Origin: Aphis gossypii
Lineage: Eukaryota; Arthropoda; Insecta; Hemiptera; Aphididae
DNA length: 64,000 nucleotides
Direction of reading: 5' to 3'
Assembly (NCBI RefSeq): GCF_020184175.1
Contig: NC_065531.1
Span: forward strand, 24,387,213-24,451,212
A program made the position numbers and the translations under genes. The notes under the pieces are model-generated. The model worked only from the letters and a program-made list of their open reading frames with translations. It was not told the DNA's origin and ran no database searches. Positions 1-14,424 of this stretch are shown here, one piece after another; positions within the stretch are counted from its first letter, which is position 1, and each line of letters begins with the position of its first letter.

Positions 1-735
1 AAATTTTTACGAAATCGCGTAACAATTTATCCTCAAACGATTTTAAAATATTTGTCATTATTCAAAAAGTATAAGTCGTAGATACTTGAAAATTATTTAG
101 ATTGGCATTTTCTTTACATAATTTAATTTTCAAAATAGTTAAAAATGTTCGTTTATTTTTTTTTTATAAATGTCGATTAAATGTTTTTAGCAGAGTAAAA
201 AGACTTGAAAATTTAGTACAAAGTTCCTCATGAATTATCGTAAATCAAAAATTATGAGGATATATAACCACAATTTTTTTTTGTTATAGATTTTAAAGTT
301 CAAATATTGACAAAATTCGTCAAAATCATAAATATTTGCAAACTATGCCGTAGCTAAAAATTAATGAAAAATTTTGTTTAAGTAGCTAAGAATTGAAAAT
401 GTATAATACAAGATTTTCAATAAAAATTCTCATGCAAAATAACCATTTATTACTATCAAATAATTTTAGATTTTTGCTATAGTTAAAAATTACTAGTCAT
501 ACACCAGTAAGTTGTTTAAATTGGTATTTTCTGTACGTAATTGAATTTTGGAGTATTCAAGTCATTAAAACATAAACCACCTTTTTATATAGGCTGATAA
601 ATCACCTCCGTTCAGAATCGTTTTTCGTATACCTATCATTGTATTCAAATTTAACACATCCATTATAAGTGACCTACTCTATGTCAAAGATCCACTCGAA
701 ACCTACGATACAACAGAGCGGTACCCACTTAATCA
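1..735 (+). repeat. Dispersed repeat R1, copy truncated by window edge
   Basis: The stretch shares a chain of recognisable segments with 10140-11690, 26400-27000 and 40010-40985. These include a 'TAGATACTTGAAAATT' block, a 'CAAAATTCGTCAAAATC' block, and a 3' domain with CAGAATCGTTTTTCGTATAC, an ATCATTG...ATTCAAATTTAACACA block, a 'GTGACC...' block and a final ACAGAGCGGTACCCACTT. No coding frame is visible. It is probably a non-autonomous element or a fragment of one; I cannot assign the class. The 5' end lies outside the window. Confidence 0.6.
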
Positions 736-2253
736 CCCTTTTTTTATTATTTATATATTGTATATTATCTGGTTGAATTAAGAATATTTTGATTATTATT
801 CATAAAATCTAAATCAATTAAAAACTAATATAGTAATATCTAAAATAATATTTAGTATGTATTATAAATCTTTATCATTTTTTAAATTATAATTTTATTA
901 TCACCAAGCTATAAACATACCACCACAAATAATCACGTACCTATCATAAGTAAGTAGACACTGATGCAATTGAATTATACAGTTTTAAAATCGCTATGTA
1001 CTCTATGCACGTGCTTCAAAGCGCTGCGCTACCTATTTGCACAATCTAACTATTGAATTCTAACCACGATTGATTTAGCAAATAATTTATCTTATGATGT
1101 CTGGAAAACAATGGACAATAACAAGTTGGATACTATCATTTTAAATAATATTAATAAGATAATATTTTATTTAGTTTCTTTTTTGTGACTTGTTGTCAAA
1201 AATAACGTCATGAAAATAAATATACATTTATATATAATTGCACATTCTCTCATTCTCTAAACACATTGGTGTGAAAGCCTTTTTCTTCTGACCTTTTGGT
1301 GACATTTCAATTGCTAATAAAATTTTATTACAGTCTTTAATGTTTTCAGTGTCGTTTGAAAGGGTAGAAAATCAGAAGTCATACACAGAATATCTGTTTG
1401 AACAGGATTTGTTGAGGAAATACAATAAATAATTTGTTATAGTAAGAAACTTACAGTGTAAAATATTATATTAAGATATTTATTAAATCTTTGTGTAGAA
1501 ATTTATAAAGAGTATTCAGTATTATTTTTATCGAAAAATTCATAGCTAACAAAATGTCATTAAAAATATTATACCTAATTAATTAAATACACATAAAATA
1601 TGTACAATAATTAATTTCATAAATATATAACAAATCAATTAAACAAATTAACCTATTATAAATATTAATTGAAACATTGTATTTCTCTGTTACAAGTAAA
1701 CTAAAATACTGAATATTTGATTAAACTAATCATTTCATTAAATTGTTAATATACATTTAAGATATAACAAATGTAACAAAAACTCTCTCCTTCTAAAATC
1801 ACACCTTTAACGCGTATACTAGCTGTTCTTACAGTATTTATAAATTCTTAATATTATAATAAAATAGAATAAAGGTAACGACGAGAGAATAATATTTTGA
1901 AGTAGACCCCTAAAGTCATAAATAAAAATCATGTGTCATTGTTTGAGTGTGTGTAACTGTGTAAGTATCGATTCCTAGCGGCAATTTTCTTTATAAGGGC
2001 TCAGATAAAAACAAATATTCTCTACATGATTTATAGTTTTTACTTCCTTTCTGTTACAGAAGAAAACAATCTGTTACAGAATAATGTATTTTTCTAACCA
2101 CCATGCTGATGCAAGCTTAATGTATAATCAAAAATTAACCTATTTATTTGAATAGATCATAAAAACACACAATATTGTTTTAACCACTTACCTGGAATAA
2201 GTGAAGATCATTCGATTGCTATAGATTTTTAATTTATTTTTTTTTGTACTTAC
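736..2253. other. Gene-free AT-rich DNA
   Basis: Only short AT-rich sequence is seen, with no convincing exon, RNA gene or repeat boundary. If the exon at 2254-2345 is real, its transcript runs leftward through here as intron. Confidence 0.5.
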
Positions 2254-2345
2254 TGCCAATTAAAGCTGCCTGTGATTCCTTCTCGAAGTCGATCCTTAAG
2301 AGATCTTTGCCTTGAAGGTCCTGAACCACCAGTAAACGTAGCCAT
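2254..2345 (-). CDS. Candidate first coding exon of an unrecognised gene (partial)
   Basis: On the minus strand an ATG at 2345 opens 30 codons plus two bases. They end at a strong donor (CA|gtaagtac, donor G at 2253). The peptide begins MATFTGGSGPSRQRSLKDRL and continues with an amphipathic, charged segment ending GSFNW; it is Ser/Arg/Lys-rich. Codon use and G+C exceed the surrounding DNA. The following exon is not found to the left, so the gene would continue outside the window. I do not recognise the family. It could be an alternative start of a long membrane or signalling protein, or a chance open stretch, but the good donor and GC contrast favour a real exon. Confidence 0.45.
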
Positions 2346-2494
2346 TCTTTGATTGTTAGATGATGTTTTCACTTGAATTAGAAGATTATATTTAAACTAT
2401 AATCAAACATAAATATTTAAATTAGTTATTATTTTTCTTTAATTTAATTTATTTTATGAATATACCAAATATTTAAGTACGTTAGTCAAACATA

Positions 2495-2955
2495 TTTTAG
2501 ATTCTAAGTGGAGCGAGGAATGTATTGGTTTTACAATGATGTTTATTTCTTTTTTATTCTGTAAACACTTTTTATCCCCCTAAACTTGCTCAAAAGTACA
2601 AGTGTAGCATATTTTCTGAAAGGTTATGTTCTTGATCTGGTACTTTAAAGAGGTCATTTTTGGACTTTCAAAACGGTACTCGAAATAAAAGCGGTTAGAG
2701 GAGAAAAAACGTACGATATCACAATTTTGTAATATTAAATAATTAAGGACGACTAATTTCGACTTTGCTTATCACCATAGAAACGAATAAAATTAAATAA
2801 AAAAGATCCCCTCGTCCGCTCAGAATCGTTTTTTTATCGAATGCAATCATTACATTAAAATCGAATACCTACAATAAAATTACACTATCCTGTCCAAGAA
2901 TCGAAGGGACGATGGACAAACATCCACTACTGAAATGTGCTGACCTACTTTTTTC
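2495..2955 (+). repeat. Dispersed repeat R1, internally deleted copy
   Basis: The left part (TTCTAAGTGGAGCGAGGAAT, then a TGTATTGGTTTTACAATG block) matches 40025-40065. The right part carries the CCTCGTCCGCTCAGAATCG 3' domain seen at 595, 11550 and 40850. The middle segment present in longer copies is missing. Non-coding. Confidence 0.55.
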
Positions 2956-5900
2956 TATCTTATTTATATTATAGAATGTAAATGTATACAAATTAACAAA
3001 AAGTAAAACATTTAAATAAGAAAATATTTCCGTTTTTATAAAATTGAAAAAAATTTTAAAAAACCTAACCCAATTTAGATTTTATACTACAGATTCATAA
3101 AATCATTTTATCATAAATTAGGTACCACAGTTGAATATTTGTATAGATATCTGTGACTTGGTATAATATTATATACTAACATATACTTATATTAAACTTT
3201 AATTCAGATTATATTTTTTACTTGCCATGTATTATACACTTAAATACCTACATATAAAATTACATGTTGTCATAGATTATATATATATTAAACATTTAAT
3301 ATAACTGAAAAAATAAATAAAATGTAAAAAACTAAACTAAACTAAATATAGTTATGAAGAAAAGAATCGAAATTTTCAAGTAATAAAAAATATTATGAAG
3401 GTCGACTGTTGCTTGTGGCTAATATTCTATCTTTTTTATCGAATAGATAGATGTCAACAATCAAATTTTAACTTTTACCCTACACCCACCAATTTCTAAG
3501 CCTTTTTACGAGCTGTCGAAAACCGACACTCTAAGAGTGAAGACGGATTTCACGCAACACGAGAGATGTCGTTTGTAATGAGAAAACTTTGACAAATAGT
3601 GGATATAATATGTTTGCCAACAGATAAGAGCACATACTATAGAAAATGGCAAAGGTATTTCTGAAGACAAAATAATATCCCAATCCCAACTTATATTCTC
3701 TAACAATGTTTAAATTTATTCAAACTATCGTTCACTTCTTATATTTCAATCCATGCTAACGTATAGTAATTATAATTACATAAATTAGCAATTATTTAAA
3801 ATAACTCAAATCATTTTTATATATTTTATTTAATAAAAGTCGTTAAAGGTATAAAGTATCGTAGATCTTATATGTATCTCATATAGGTACTTGTATCTAG
3901 TATTTATAATTTATTATATACTAATTATAAATTAATCTTGTAGTAAGATATTTTTTATGTATCTTATTTAGTCTTTAATAGTCTAAAATATTTTTAAAAA
4001 ACCTCTTAAAATAATTATAGTTTTAAATTGAATAACTATCGAAAATTCAAAGAATAATCATATCTATATAATTTCATAAAAATCTGTTCTATAAATAAAT
4101 CCCTTAAATGTTATAAAACCAGAAAACAATTGATATAATAATTATCAATGTGACCAAGTGTCTCTTGAAAAAAACAGTAGAACTTAATCTCACTATTTTA
4201 CGATATGGATTTCTTTAATAACTTATATACAAGAAAATGAAGTGCATACTGCATATACTTATTCAAAAATATATGCAAATATAATCCATCAAAATTGAAA
4301 TCAATACATTTTATCGATTATAGCTTCACAAAGTCGTAATATTATATATTTTACAGGGAGGTATAATACGATTTTTACAATTTTCAATATTATTTAATTG
4401 CAAATGTCTTATTCGCTAATAATTTGCCTTATAAAACATTTTGGATATAGAAGCTATTATAATCTATAAGTATCTATTCTATTTCATTTATATTAGTATA
4501 AAATATTGATTTAGTACGCATTAATAAAAATAATTAAATCATGTTTTTAGTTTACTCAATCACCAGTCACTAATATGGTAAATAACAATTTATGAAAAAG
4601 TAATCCATAAGAGATTACCATAGGACTTGAAAATATTGTATTGCACTTGCATAGTTCTCGATAATATATTTTAAAAAAAATATTCTTCAAAATAGAGATC
4701 AGCATAAGCGTAAACTGGGGGGGGGGGGGTGGAGAGAGGGGCAACTGCCCCCTTGATATTTTGTAAAATGTATTAATTAGATATATACGGTATGTATACG
4801 GTATATCGACATAAAATAAAGTTCGCCCCTACCCCCATAAAAATTTCCCAAATTACGACCATTGAGATTAGTATTTTAAATATCTTTAGACTGGAAATGA
4901 AACGCATTAGATGTATTTTCTATACCCAGTATGATTCATCAACTATGATCAATTCCATTTTTTCAATCAATAATAAATGTATTCAAATGTCTAAATATAC
5001 CACATTCTTAAGTTTTCGATATTACAGTAATAGGAGTTATTCTAAGGTACATAGTACAAACTTTTATTTTTAAATTAAATTATTTTTTACGTATCTTACT
5101 TAGTGGATAATTTTTTGAAAATTTTGATACACTTACTTTATTCAAAATTTAAACGGGTAGTTATTAAAATATGTATATTAAGGAAAAATATAGCCTTAAA
5201 AATATTAAATAGTTACAACGTTAGATCTAGTATAAATTATACTTGGACCATTTATAAAAATTATAAATATTTATAGATTAATATAAATTATTAAAATTGT
5301 ACATTTATATACTATTATATACTATAGTATCTCTATATTATCTTCCAAACCCGTTATGAAATTTTTAGAAAAATAATTCACTAAATAATTTTCAGAAGGA
5401 AAAAACGTTGTCAAATAACAAGCAAATAATTTTAGTATCAATTCACAATTGAGAACTTACATTGTATTTTACTATAAATTGTAAACAATGGCATATTAAC
5501 TTCTGTCATTCTACCATAGAAATTATTAGAAATAATGTAAAAAAAGATAATAACTAAAATATATTTATATAAAAGTTTAAAACACTAATAAATATGTATC
5601 TATATAATTTTTATATTAATACTTAATCATTTTCAAAATGTCATCAATACCTATTTTAAATTAAGTAAATACTTCTAAAAAAATAAATATATTCAGTTCC
5701 TGCAAATAATTCATTTATTTACCCAAAATATTACAACATTATCATTAATTTGTATTAATGAAAAACTATACGCCTATCTTGTTTGAAAAACTTATTTAAA
5801 ACTACTTCAGTGTGTATTGAATTATTTAAATTGTTAATATCTCTCTCAATATTAAACATGGATAAGGAATTAAGGAACGAAATCTCACCATCGGACGTAT

Positions 5901-8900
5901 TATGGTTATAAAAGAACAGGTTGTTTATCACTTAATCAAACGCATTGATAATTCAATAAAATGATAACAATTAATCATTTCTATTCTACTATAATTTATT
6001 ACGATAATATTAAGTAAACGGTCCTCAAAATTGATTTTAATATGCTAAAATACATTTAAGTAATTAGGGAACTATGGATAAAACTGTAAGGCTGAGCCCT
6101 CTAATTGAACCAATCCTAAGTGCATCGTGTATCATCAGCAATTTTATAATTTTATCATAGAATTATTTTTTTGAAATTTTGAATTATATACAATAAATAT
6201 GAAAGCGACTGAGACATGTAAACAAGATGATTTTAAGGAGCTTTTATTTGAATTGTAAGTTTTAGGATTTGACAAAAACTAAAATTTAAGAAATTAGAAA
6301 GACATAGAAAAATTATGATATATTATTATAATTAAATGCATATTAAACTATTGTGTAATTTTCATTTCATGTGTTTATTAATTATCTATGTATAATTCAC
6401 TGTGATTAGTAAATTGGTTTTAGTTTTATTTGTATTAGGTATACATAAAATAATGTGCAATAATATCACTCATATATAAACTAAGAATTTAAAAAATAAT
6501 TTCCTAAAATGTTATGAGGTTTACCCCATATGAATATATTAAAAACATTCCTGCGGGTAAAAAATATTATTATATTATTATTATTATACGATACACAAAT
6601 AACTATAAGTGGTTATTTAAATATTATTAAAACTACCACCCGGCAGTGAGGGATAGAAGTGTTTATATTTAAACGCCTTGAGTCGTTCTCTTAATTTTCT
6701 TTTTTTTTCTTTTACCGATGATATATTTAGTTAATAATAAATTAATTTAACATTTTGAACTAACACACAAATTTGCCATATTCAAACATGTCTGCCTTCT
6801 AGTCATAAATACTTCGAATATAACTCTCCATCACGTGAATTGTAAGGAATATAGATAAGTACAATAGATTATGTTTCTATATTACTTAAAAACCGCCTCA
6901 ATTACCGCCCCTAACCCATCAAACAATCTGTAATTATTGTTTTTTATTTTTATACAATAATCAAATGTAAATATTATTAAAATTTATTAGTGAATTTACT
7001 AAAGAATTAATTTAACCTAATTAATAATATAATATTTGTTATTTTACCATTGGATATTAGGTTTTTAAGATATTATATTATTCTTATAATAATTTCAGAA
7101 ATTATCAATGTTTATTATTGTATAGATGAATTATTTAATATACGTATTTTAAAACTACAATTAAACCTAATTATTTAATTATCACATTCATAAATATAAT
7201 ACATATTACGTCATATTATTAAATAATAAAAAGTACTGATTTTCATTGTTCGTTATGAAAATGGTTTTAATTAAAAATTAGTATCAAGATTAAAAGCTTT
7301 AATTTAAATAAATAAATAATTATAATTTATTTTAAATTCAATTTAAAGAATAATATTCTTAGTTTTTAACGTGTGCAATGTAAACAGGGAAGGATGTTCT
7401 TTAGTCTCGAGGTATGGACAGAAACAGATAAAACGGCTGACACCATCACCACTACTAATACTATAGCAAGGTCGTTTTTGTTGGTTAATTATCTTCTAGT
7501 ACAAAAAGTTTTTGGCAAGTCGTTTCTGCTTTTTTAATTAATATTTAAATGAGCCTGTTCGGGTTGAACGTTTTCTGTTTAGTAGTCTATTGTAGCAGAC
7601 GGTAATCGTAAAGTCAATAATCTCAGTATCAGCTAGGCCAGATTTTAAAAACAATTAAAATTTGTAAATATTTATGTTCATAAATTTAAATAACATGACA
7701 TTTCTTAAAAATATTATGTAATACATTATTTTACCTTATTCTTCATCATTACATTTTTGCTCCATAAACAATTATCATTATTTTATTGTAATTTAAATAA
7801 TATTAACTATAAAAACTTCAAAAAAATTCCCCTCGTCCTTAAGTTATAATTTTATTAAGATAATTAATAAAAAGTTCAAAATGTTTAGACTAATTTTAAA
7901 CTATTTAAATATATCCTATTTACATTGTACTACGGTACCTAAGTTATAATAACAATAATAATATATTAAATTATATGTTATTTGGCAAAATTAGATTATC
8001 ATACCATATTATTAACATAAAAATCATTGAATTCAAATTTAACAAATCTTTATCCAACCTACCTATAACCTACCTGTTTTTAATGACGAGGTCATCTCAA
8101 AGCCTACTATACAGGAAATTGTTTTCCTATATTAATAGTTAATATAATATATAAACATAAGTATGCTAAATATATAGATGTATTTTAATATATTCAACTA
8201 TTTTATACATGTATGTATTAAAAAGTTATCTTAATTATTTTAAAATCTTTCTAAAAAAAAATTGTATAGGGTAAAATATGAAAAATAATTTCCTCTAGTC
8301 CAACAAAAAAATTACACATTACTCATGCCCAATTTTACTCTAGTATTGTATATCTCTTATCCGTTATAACTTCCTTTAAAAACTGGACGAGTATTTTGTC
8401 AGTATTTTCAATAATCTTATAAAATTGTTTTTACCGAAAAAACTCAGAGTTAAAATAGATGATTCTTATAATGAAACTCCAAACATATATTGTGGAGTGA
8501 TGATAATTATCAAGTCATGATTTAAGTCCCCTTTTATTCATAATTTTTAAAAATGATCTTGTAAAAATATAAACAAATAATAAACCAAATTATTTAGTTT
8601 TGCCGATAATACTGCTATATTAATATTTAACCAAACAAATAATTAATAACTTATTTTATAAACCGCAATAATCTAATAAAATGTTAAAGACTGTCTTTAA
8701 TTGGTTCTGTCTTCTCTGAGAACAATTTAAAATTGAATTTATTAAAATCTAAATTAATTCATTTTAAATTAAAATCATTCAATATTTAAATTAATCATAA
8801 AAAATTAATTATTAATTAATAATTAACTTTCTATTCATTAAAATATATATCTGACTTAGATTGCTCATACTGTTCAAAACATATAAATCTCGAAGAAGTA

Positions 8901-9594
8901 CATAAAATAAAATATATTGGTTTAGTTTTTGACTATAAATTAAAATAGGATAGACATATACAGTTAATTAATAATACTTAACGTATATTATTTTATATTT
9001 TTAAAGTAGCTGAATATATATTCAGTTGCTCCTATAAAATAATTATCTATTTAGGCAATTAGCCTTAACTCAATCTTTTTAATATTATGGTTAATCAATT
9101 TGGAAAAGAAATTTTAATCATCATTTAAATAGACTAAATGTTACTATAAATTGTATCATAAAATATTTATTGAATTTATCTATTTTAACTAACCCTACAA
9201 TAATTATAAGGGCAAAAGGCACTTAATATGAATAATTTTAAATTTATTTATAATTTCTCCATTTTGATCTAGTTATTCTAATTATAAAAGCACAAAAATA
9301 TAATTCCTTTTTTTTATCATTAACATAAAACCAAATTCAAACAAAATATCCATTTTGACAAAAATTTGTACACATACTATATGTCAACTCAGTCTGAATT
9401 TATATACTTCATTTAATACAAATATATTTAATTTTAATAATTTTATTTTTTTTTTAGAAATATAATATTAAACATTATTTGGCTAGTACTTAAAATATAT
9501 AGTTATTTAAAAACGACACTTCATTCATTTTTCTTTGTTTAACTTTATTATATTTACTCTATTTACTCTATACTAATTTACTTCGCTCATCTAA
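2956..9594. other. Long gene-free AT-rich stretch
   Basis: I see no exon with a sustained frame and splice sites. All open frames are short and A/T-driven, for example 3506-3706 and 4556-4744 on the minus strand. A poly-G run lies near 4707-4720, next to a 'GGGGCAACTGCCCCC' palindrome that probably marks a decayed MITE. A slightly GC-richer, non-open patch lies at 7370-7640. Confidence 0.5.
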
Positions 9595-9760
9595 ATTTAT
9601 AACTTATCTAGTCATAAGCTACTCTTCTAATTTTACACTGTTATATATCAAAATACTCGGAAAAATATTCTCTTTTGAAAATTTATGCTATTATTCAAAA
9701 AAAGTAAAACTTAAAAAGTTATAACAATAAAAAATATTAAGATATATTTTTTTATTTTGA
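9595..9760 (+). repeat. Dispersed repeat R2 (copy 1)
   Basis: A block containing ATATCAAAATACTCGGAAAA, then CTTTTGAAAATTTATG and ATTCAAAAAAAGTAAAACTT, recurs at 55945-56060 with the same order and spacing. It has no coding potential. It may be the 5' portion of the longer R1 family, which follows about 400 bp downstream. Confidence 0.5.
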
Positions 9761-10139
9761 CTGAAATTATGAAAAAAAAAAATTCTAAAATGTCAATAGA
9801 TTTTGAAATAATGAGTATTGTTCAATAAAACAACGACCGAGTATTAAATACTAATATTTAGCAATTATAATAGATTTTTTGATTTTGTAATAAAAACTAT
9901 TATTATCATTATAATAATATCAAATTTAGATTGTAAACAGAGTGGTAAGGGTAACTGTATTGATGATTTTATAATAATATGTTCATGATTATACGATAAA
10001 TAGTCAATAAAATGCTTCAATTTTCAACTTAGAAGATTATTTTAGGTAACAAATTGAATAGTGTGTACCTACTTAAAATTATAAATTTTTTATAATCGGT
10101 AAAAATATAAAAAAAAAAAACATGAAGGAAAACGGGATA

Positions 10140-11690
10140 TTTTATGCAAAACAAATTTTTAACAAAATTGATTTTGTTTTTTTTTCTTTTTTGTATGACT
10201 TGAAACAAAAAACCCAAATACTTGAAATTTTCACCAAAAATTTATATTTACGACAACATTTTTTTACTATTTTTAGCTTTTGATAGACATAAGACATTTT
10301 TAATTTATTTTCGTTTTTTTATTAAATGTCCATTAAAAGTTTTATTCACTGGGTAAATAGGTATACTTGAATAGCTTTTTATGAGTTCTTAATTTCTTTT
10401 TCAAAAACAAAATATCAAAATAAATTCACAGTATATTTTATAAACATTTTAAATTAGAATTTTGACACAAATCGTAAAAATCACGAAAATTAGTAAATTA
10501 TTTTATAGTTAGAAGTGCATATAAATTTTTGTTTTAATAGGTACTTTAGATTTTAAAATTGAGTAAAAGGTCCTTTATACATTTTTTAACCTATAAATTT
10601 ATTAATATTCTACCAAAACGACAAATTAATTTTTATGAGCATTTCAAATTAAAATTGTTGATGTTTTATTATTATATATTTATGGAAAAAAATAACAATA
10701 AATTAACACTTGACATTTTCACTCATTTTGATCTACTTATTGTTTGACAAATTTTCAATTTTTAGGTTTTTTTTTTTATATAAATGTCGATGAAAATTTA
10801 TTTACTGGGGCAAAATTCTTGAATATTTTATATAAGATTCCACAAAACTTGTTTTCATGTTTGTATTTAAATATTAAAAACACATAGGCACAATTTTTTT
10901 TATATGCATTTGAATTTAGAATTTTGACTAAATTCGTCGAAATCGCAAAAAGTTGAAAACTATTTTGTAATTAGAAATCCGCGAAACTTTTTTTATATAT
11001 ATAATATAAGTTTTGAAAATTCAATATAAAAATTCTTAAAAGTAATTTATACTATAACCATAAAATCTAAAAAAATATGTATAGAGTATAGACAATTATT
11101 TGTTGTAGACATTTTAAGTTCATATTAGTACAAAATTACTTATTTAAACGATAAATAACGATGTTGATTATTTTGTTACAATTTAAAAACATCTGTAACC
11201 TTGTGAGAACTTAAAACTTTTACATTTATTATATTATTATGAATTTTACTCTACGTAATGGTCGTAATGACATTTTAAAATATTATCTATTAACTATTTA
11301 TACTTTAAATCTATTTTTACTGTTTTACTGTACTTACTATTTACAGAAAGATGTTATTCAATTTTGAATTATATAGTTAATATAACATTATATAAATATA
11401 TGTTATTATAATAATTAAATTAATTATATATAATATAATAAATGCAATATTTTTTAGGAAAAAATTATATCAACGTAATTTCAATACTAAAAATAAAATA
11501 AATGACTTACTAAATATACTTAATATACCTATACATATGCTGAAAGACCGTCTCAGCTCAGAATTGTTTTTCGTATACAATGATATATTATCATTGGATT
11601 CAAATTTAACACACCCTAAATAGTGACCCAGTTGACACTTACAGTAAAGCAAGCAGTATCCACTTGTCTATCAGATTTTTTTTAAAAATT
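10140..11690 (+). repeat. Dispersed repeat R1, longest copy in the window
   Basis: It runs from the 'ACAAAATTGATTTTGTTTTT' block through 'AAATACTTGAAATTTTCACC' and repeated 'TTTTGACTAAATTCGTCGAA' blocks. It ends in the 3' domain (CAGCTCAGAATTGTTTTTCG, then an ATCATTGG and 'CAAATTTAACACACCC' block) and finishes near 'AGTATCCACTTGTCT'. Open frames inside it (10559-10747, 11470-11652) are not conserved in other copies, so I treat them as noise. Confidence 0.6.
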
Positions 11691-13260
11691 ACCATTTATT
11701 GCAAAATGTTTATTTTCTTAGACCTGCATTTACATTAAACATTAGTTCGTAGCTTTTTATAGTTTATATTTGTTATGTTATGACCTATGGGGTCTTTTTT
11801 TATATAAATCAATTAAAAAATAGCTCCTAATAAATTTTTAAACATTATAAACATTCATAATTTACCATATACTTATTATACTTTGATATGTCAAATTATC
11901 AATGTTCTCTTTTGGTATGTTTACGATAATAAATATTATATTGAACCATAATAATATCTATAAATTATTAAAGATATGTATAATAATCAAAGCATAGCTA
12001 TAAAAAAATGTTTTTAATATTTATTTAAATTTAACATTTATAAACATTCAGGAATTTGATATATTTCATAATATATTATTTTCAGATTGTCTATATCAAA
12101 TTTTAACTAAATGAAACAAGTTTTTTAATTTTTATAAAGAATACTAAACAATACGATATATTGTATAATATAATATATCTGAAGAATGTATGGCATATTT
12201 AAAAACTCTCTCCACTAAATTTCGTATTTTAAATTAAATTTGAATATTCTAAGTTATGTACGTCAATAATTTCAACACAGAGAGCAAAATAATATAATAT
12301 TATAATGAAACACGATTTTGACGTTTTGAATATAGTTAAATTAAAATGTATAATAAGTATTATAAAAGATAAAACACTTAATTATTAAATATTAATATTT
12401 GTACTAAATATAATAGTACATTCATGTTTTTATTTGAATATTAAGAAATATATACTAAAAATTTAAAATTTAAAAATAATTATATTATAAACAAATAAAT
12501 AATAGTTTTTCACTAATCCATTCAAAAGAAAATGTGAATATCTAACATTCTTTAAATATTGTTTATTTGTGTATACATTAAAGTTGGCATTCAATTAAAA
12601 AATGTATTTATACTCTCGAATATAAGTAATATTTATACCTACCTACCTATCAAGTAATTAACTTTACGTACCTATATTATTCAACTACATTTATCAAGTT
12701 AAAATATTGTGTTTATAAAAAACAAGCTATTTTTATTTAAATCATAAGGTAATTAACTAAAATTCTATAATAAATTTATAAGAACGACAACACAATATTA
12801 ATAATTTTTTTTTTTTAATTTGTAAGGAATTTCCGAATCTCGTTGAATAGTAATTTAGGTATTATTTAATTTTGGATAATTTATATAAGTAGGTAATAAA
12901 ATAAAATGAAATACAACACTTCTAACCTTAAATTATAAGGATCATAAAGAATTTTATAAAACTGGAAAAAAATCATTTAAAAAAAAAACGAAACCTTATT
13001 TTAGTGACAGTATTTTAAGCCTAAACTAATAATATACAATACATTATAATACCTATATTTTATATACCTATACAGCGAATAGATGGACAATCTAAAACAG
13101 TCAAATACCATTAATTTATAAAAAAAAAACGTCAACAATTAAATAAAATCTATTCTAAAAATTCTAATTTCCCACTGATGAATACAAAAAATTTGAAACA
13201 AAATTTTTTTTTTTAATGACTTCCCACATCAAAGTACTATGGTACCTGATATTATAGTCT
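11691..13260. other. Gene-free AT-rich DNA
   Basis: No exon, RNA gene or repeat boundary could be supported. Confidence 0.5.
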
Positions 13261-13261
13261 T

Positions 13262-13490
13262 ACGAATCATGTCCCGTCGTGCTGGTGTACGGCGGACTTC
13301 GCGTGACGTTCACGATTCGGTGTCCGGATGGAAACTGCGGCGGCCCCTTTAGGAGGGTAAGACGTGCTGGAAAAATCGGGACACGAAGGGGTAACAACTT
13401 TTGTATCCGGTGGTGACCGGGTTTCCCGCACGTAGCGCCCGCGTAGTTCGCTTGCTATACACACTCACCGACATTTTGTTTCCCTTCGTC
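13262..13490. other. Isolated CpG-rich island, possible exon(s)
   Basis: About 230 bp of GC-rich, CpG-dense sequence sits inside AT-rich DNA. The minus strand has two exon-like signals. One is a start-like ACAAAATGTCG followed directly by a donor-like GTGAGTGTG (13474 leftward). The other is a donor-like ATTC|gtaagact near 13261. The minus frame from 13464 to 13267 is open for 65 codons but has no ATG start, and another frame is open from about 13456 to the second donor. No family is recognised. It could be a first exon plus CpG promoter, an internal exon of the gene whose first exon may be 14345-14424, or a TE relic. Confidence 0.4.
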
Positions 13491-14344
13491 CTTTCTATTT
13501 AATGTTGTGCTCTAGTACACGAGATGGGCGATGTAATGCAATATATTATTTACCTACATTTCATACCTACGTATAATTACATACACTTTATAAGTTATCT
13601 TAAAGCGTTTGTCCCATTTTTAGCTTTATTACTAATTACATTTATCAAAATATGATTTAGGGGCCATGGTTTTTTGATTTATTATTCATAGGCAGGTACC
13701 TACCTACATATATATGTAATTCCATTACATCGATTCACAAACTCAAAACAAAAATTTTCACATTTATTGTTTTTGCAATACTTCTTAAACCCCAAGGTGA
13801 TCAATATAGCCATATAGGTATGACTATTGTACGTAGATCTCATTAATGTTAGTACATAAAAATTTAATTAGTTATTTACATTAAATGTTCAAACTACTTA
13901 CAAATTAAAATAGATAGGTATGTAAGTAAGTCTTTAAGAGACGTTATGTTATATTCGTATGTGTTCTCTCAATCTTACTGATGCATATACGATAACAAAA
14001 TATTAGGTATCATTCAGCAAAATCTGTTTTACTCTGTTATTCTTAATATTACAGTAAAAAAAAAAAAATTGCCTACAGAGTATTGAATTCCCTTTAAAAA
14101 AATTTCGGTAACCACTGATATCAAATATGGTACCTACTTAATGTTATAAGCTTAGGCTAGGTTATAGTTACTTAATTTAATTTAATTTTTATCTATTCCT
14201 CATTAATATTGTTAATTTCTTCAAAAATATAATGAGCCACACATGAATAGGTTCGTTTATTGTGTACATAAAAAATATATGTGTAGGTACTACTTTACTT
14301 GTTAATATTATTAAATTATGAATTAATTATAATAACCTACTTAC

Positions 14345-14424
14345 TTTGGTACCACGACTACGGCAGCAGTAGGTATTTGTACATCGCATTCATTTGGTGA
14401 TTTGTCGTCGTTTAATTCAGACAT
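14345..14424 (-). CDS. Candidate first coding exon behind an E2F-like promoter (partial)
   Basis: On the minus strand an ATG at 14424 begins MSELNDDKSPNECDVQ and runs 26 codons plus two bases, ending in a Val-rich stretch before a strong donor (CCAAA|gtaagtagg). The N-terminus is acidic and polar, as in many disordered nuclear-protein N-termini. About 130-210 bp upstream lie a perfect E2F-type site and a YY1-type ATGGCGGC, so promoter and exon support each other. The next exon (phase 2) was not found with confidence; the CpG island at 13.26-13.49 kb is one candidate. The product is not recognised. Confidence 0.5.

Noticed and set aside
4690..4760. Poly-G run with GGGGCAACTGCCCCC
   Set aside because: Probably the remnant of a G-rich MITE, but no matching ends or target duplication could be found, so it is not called as an element.
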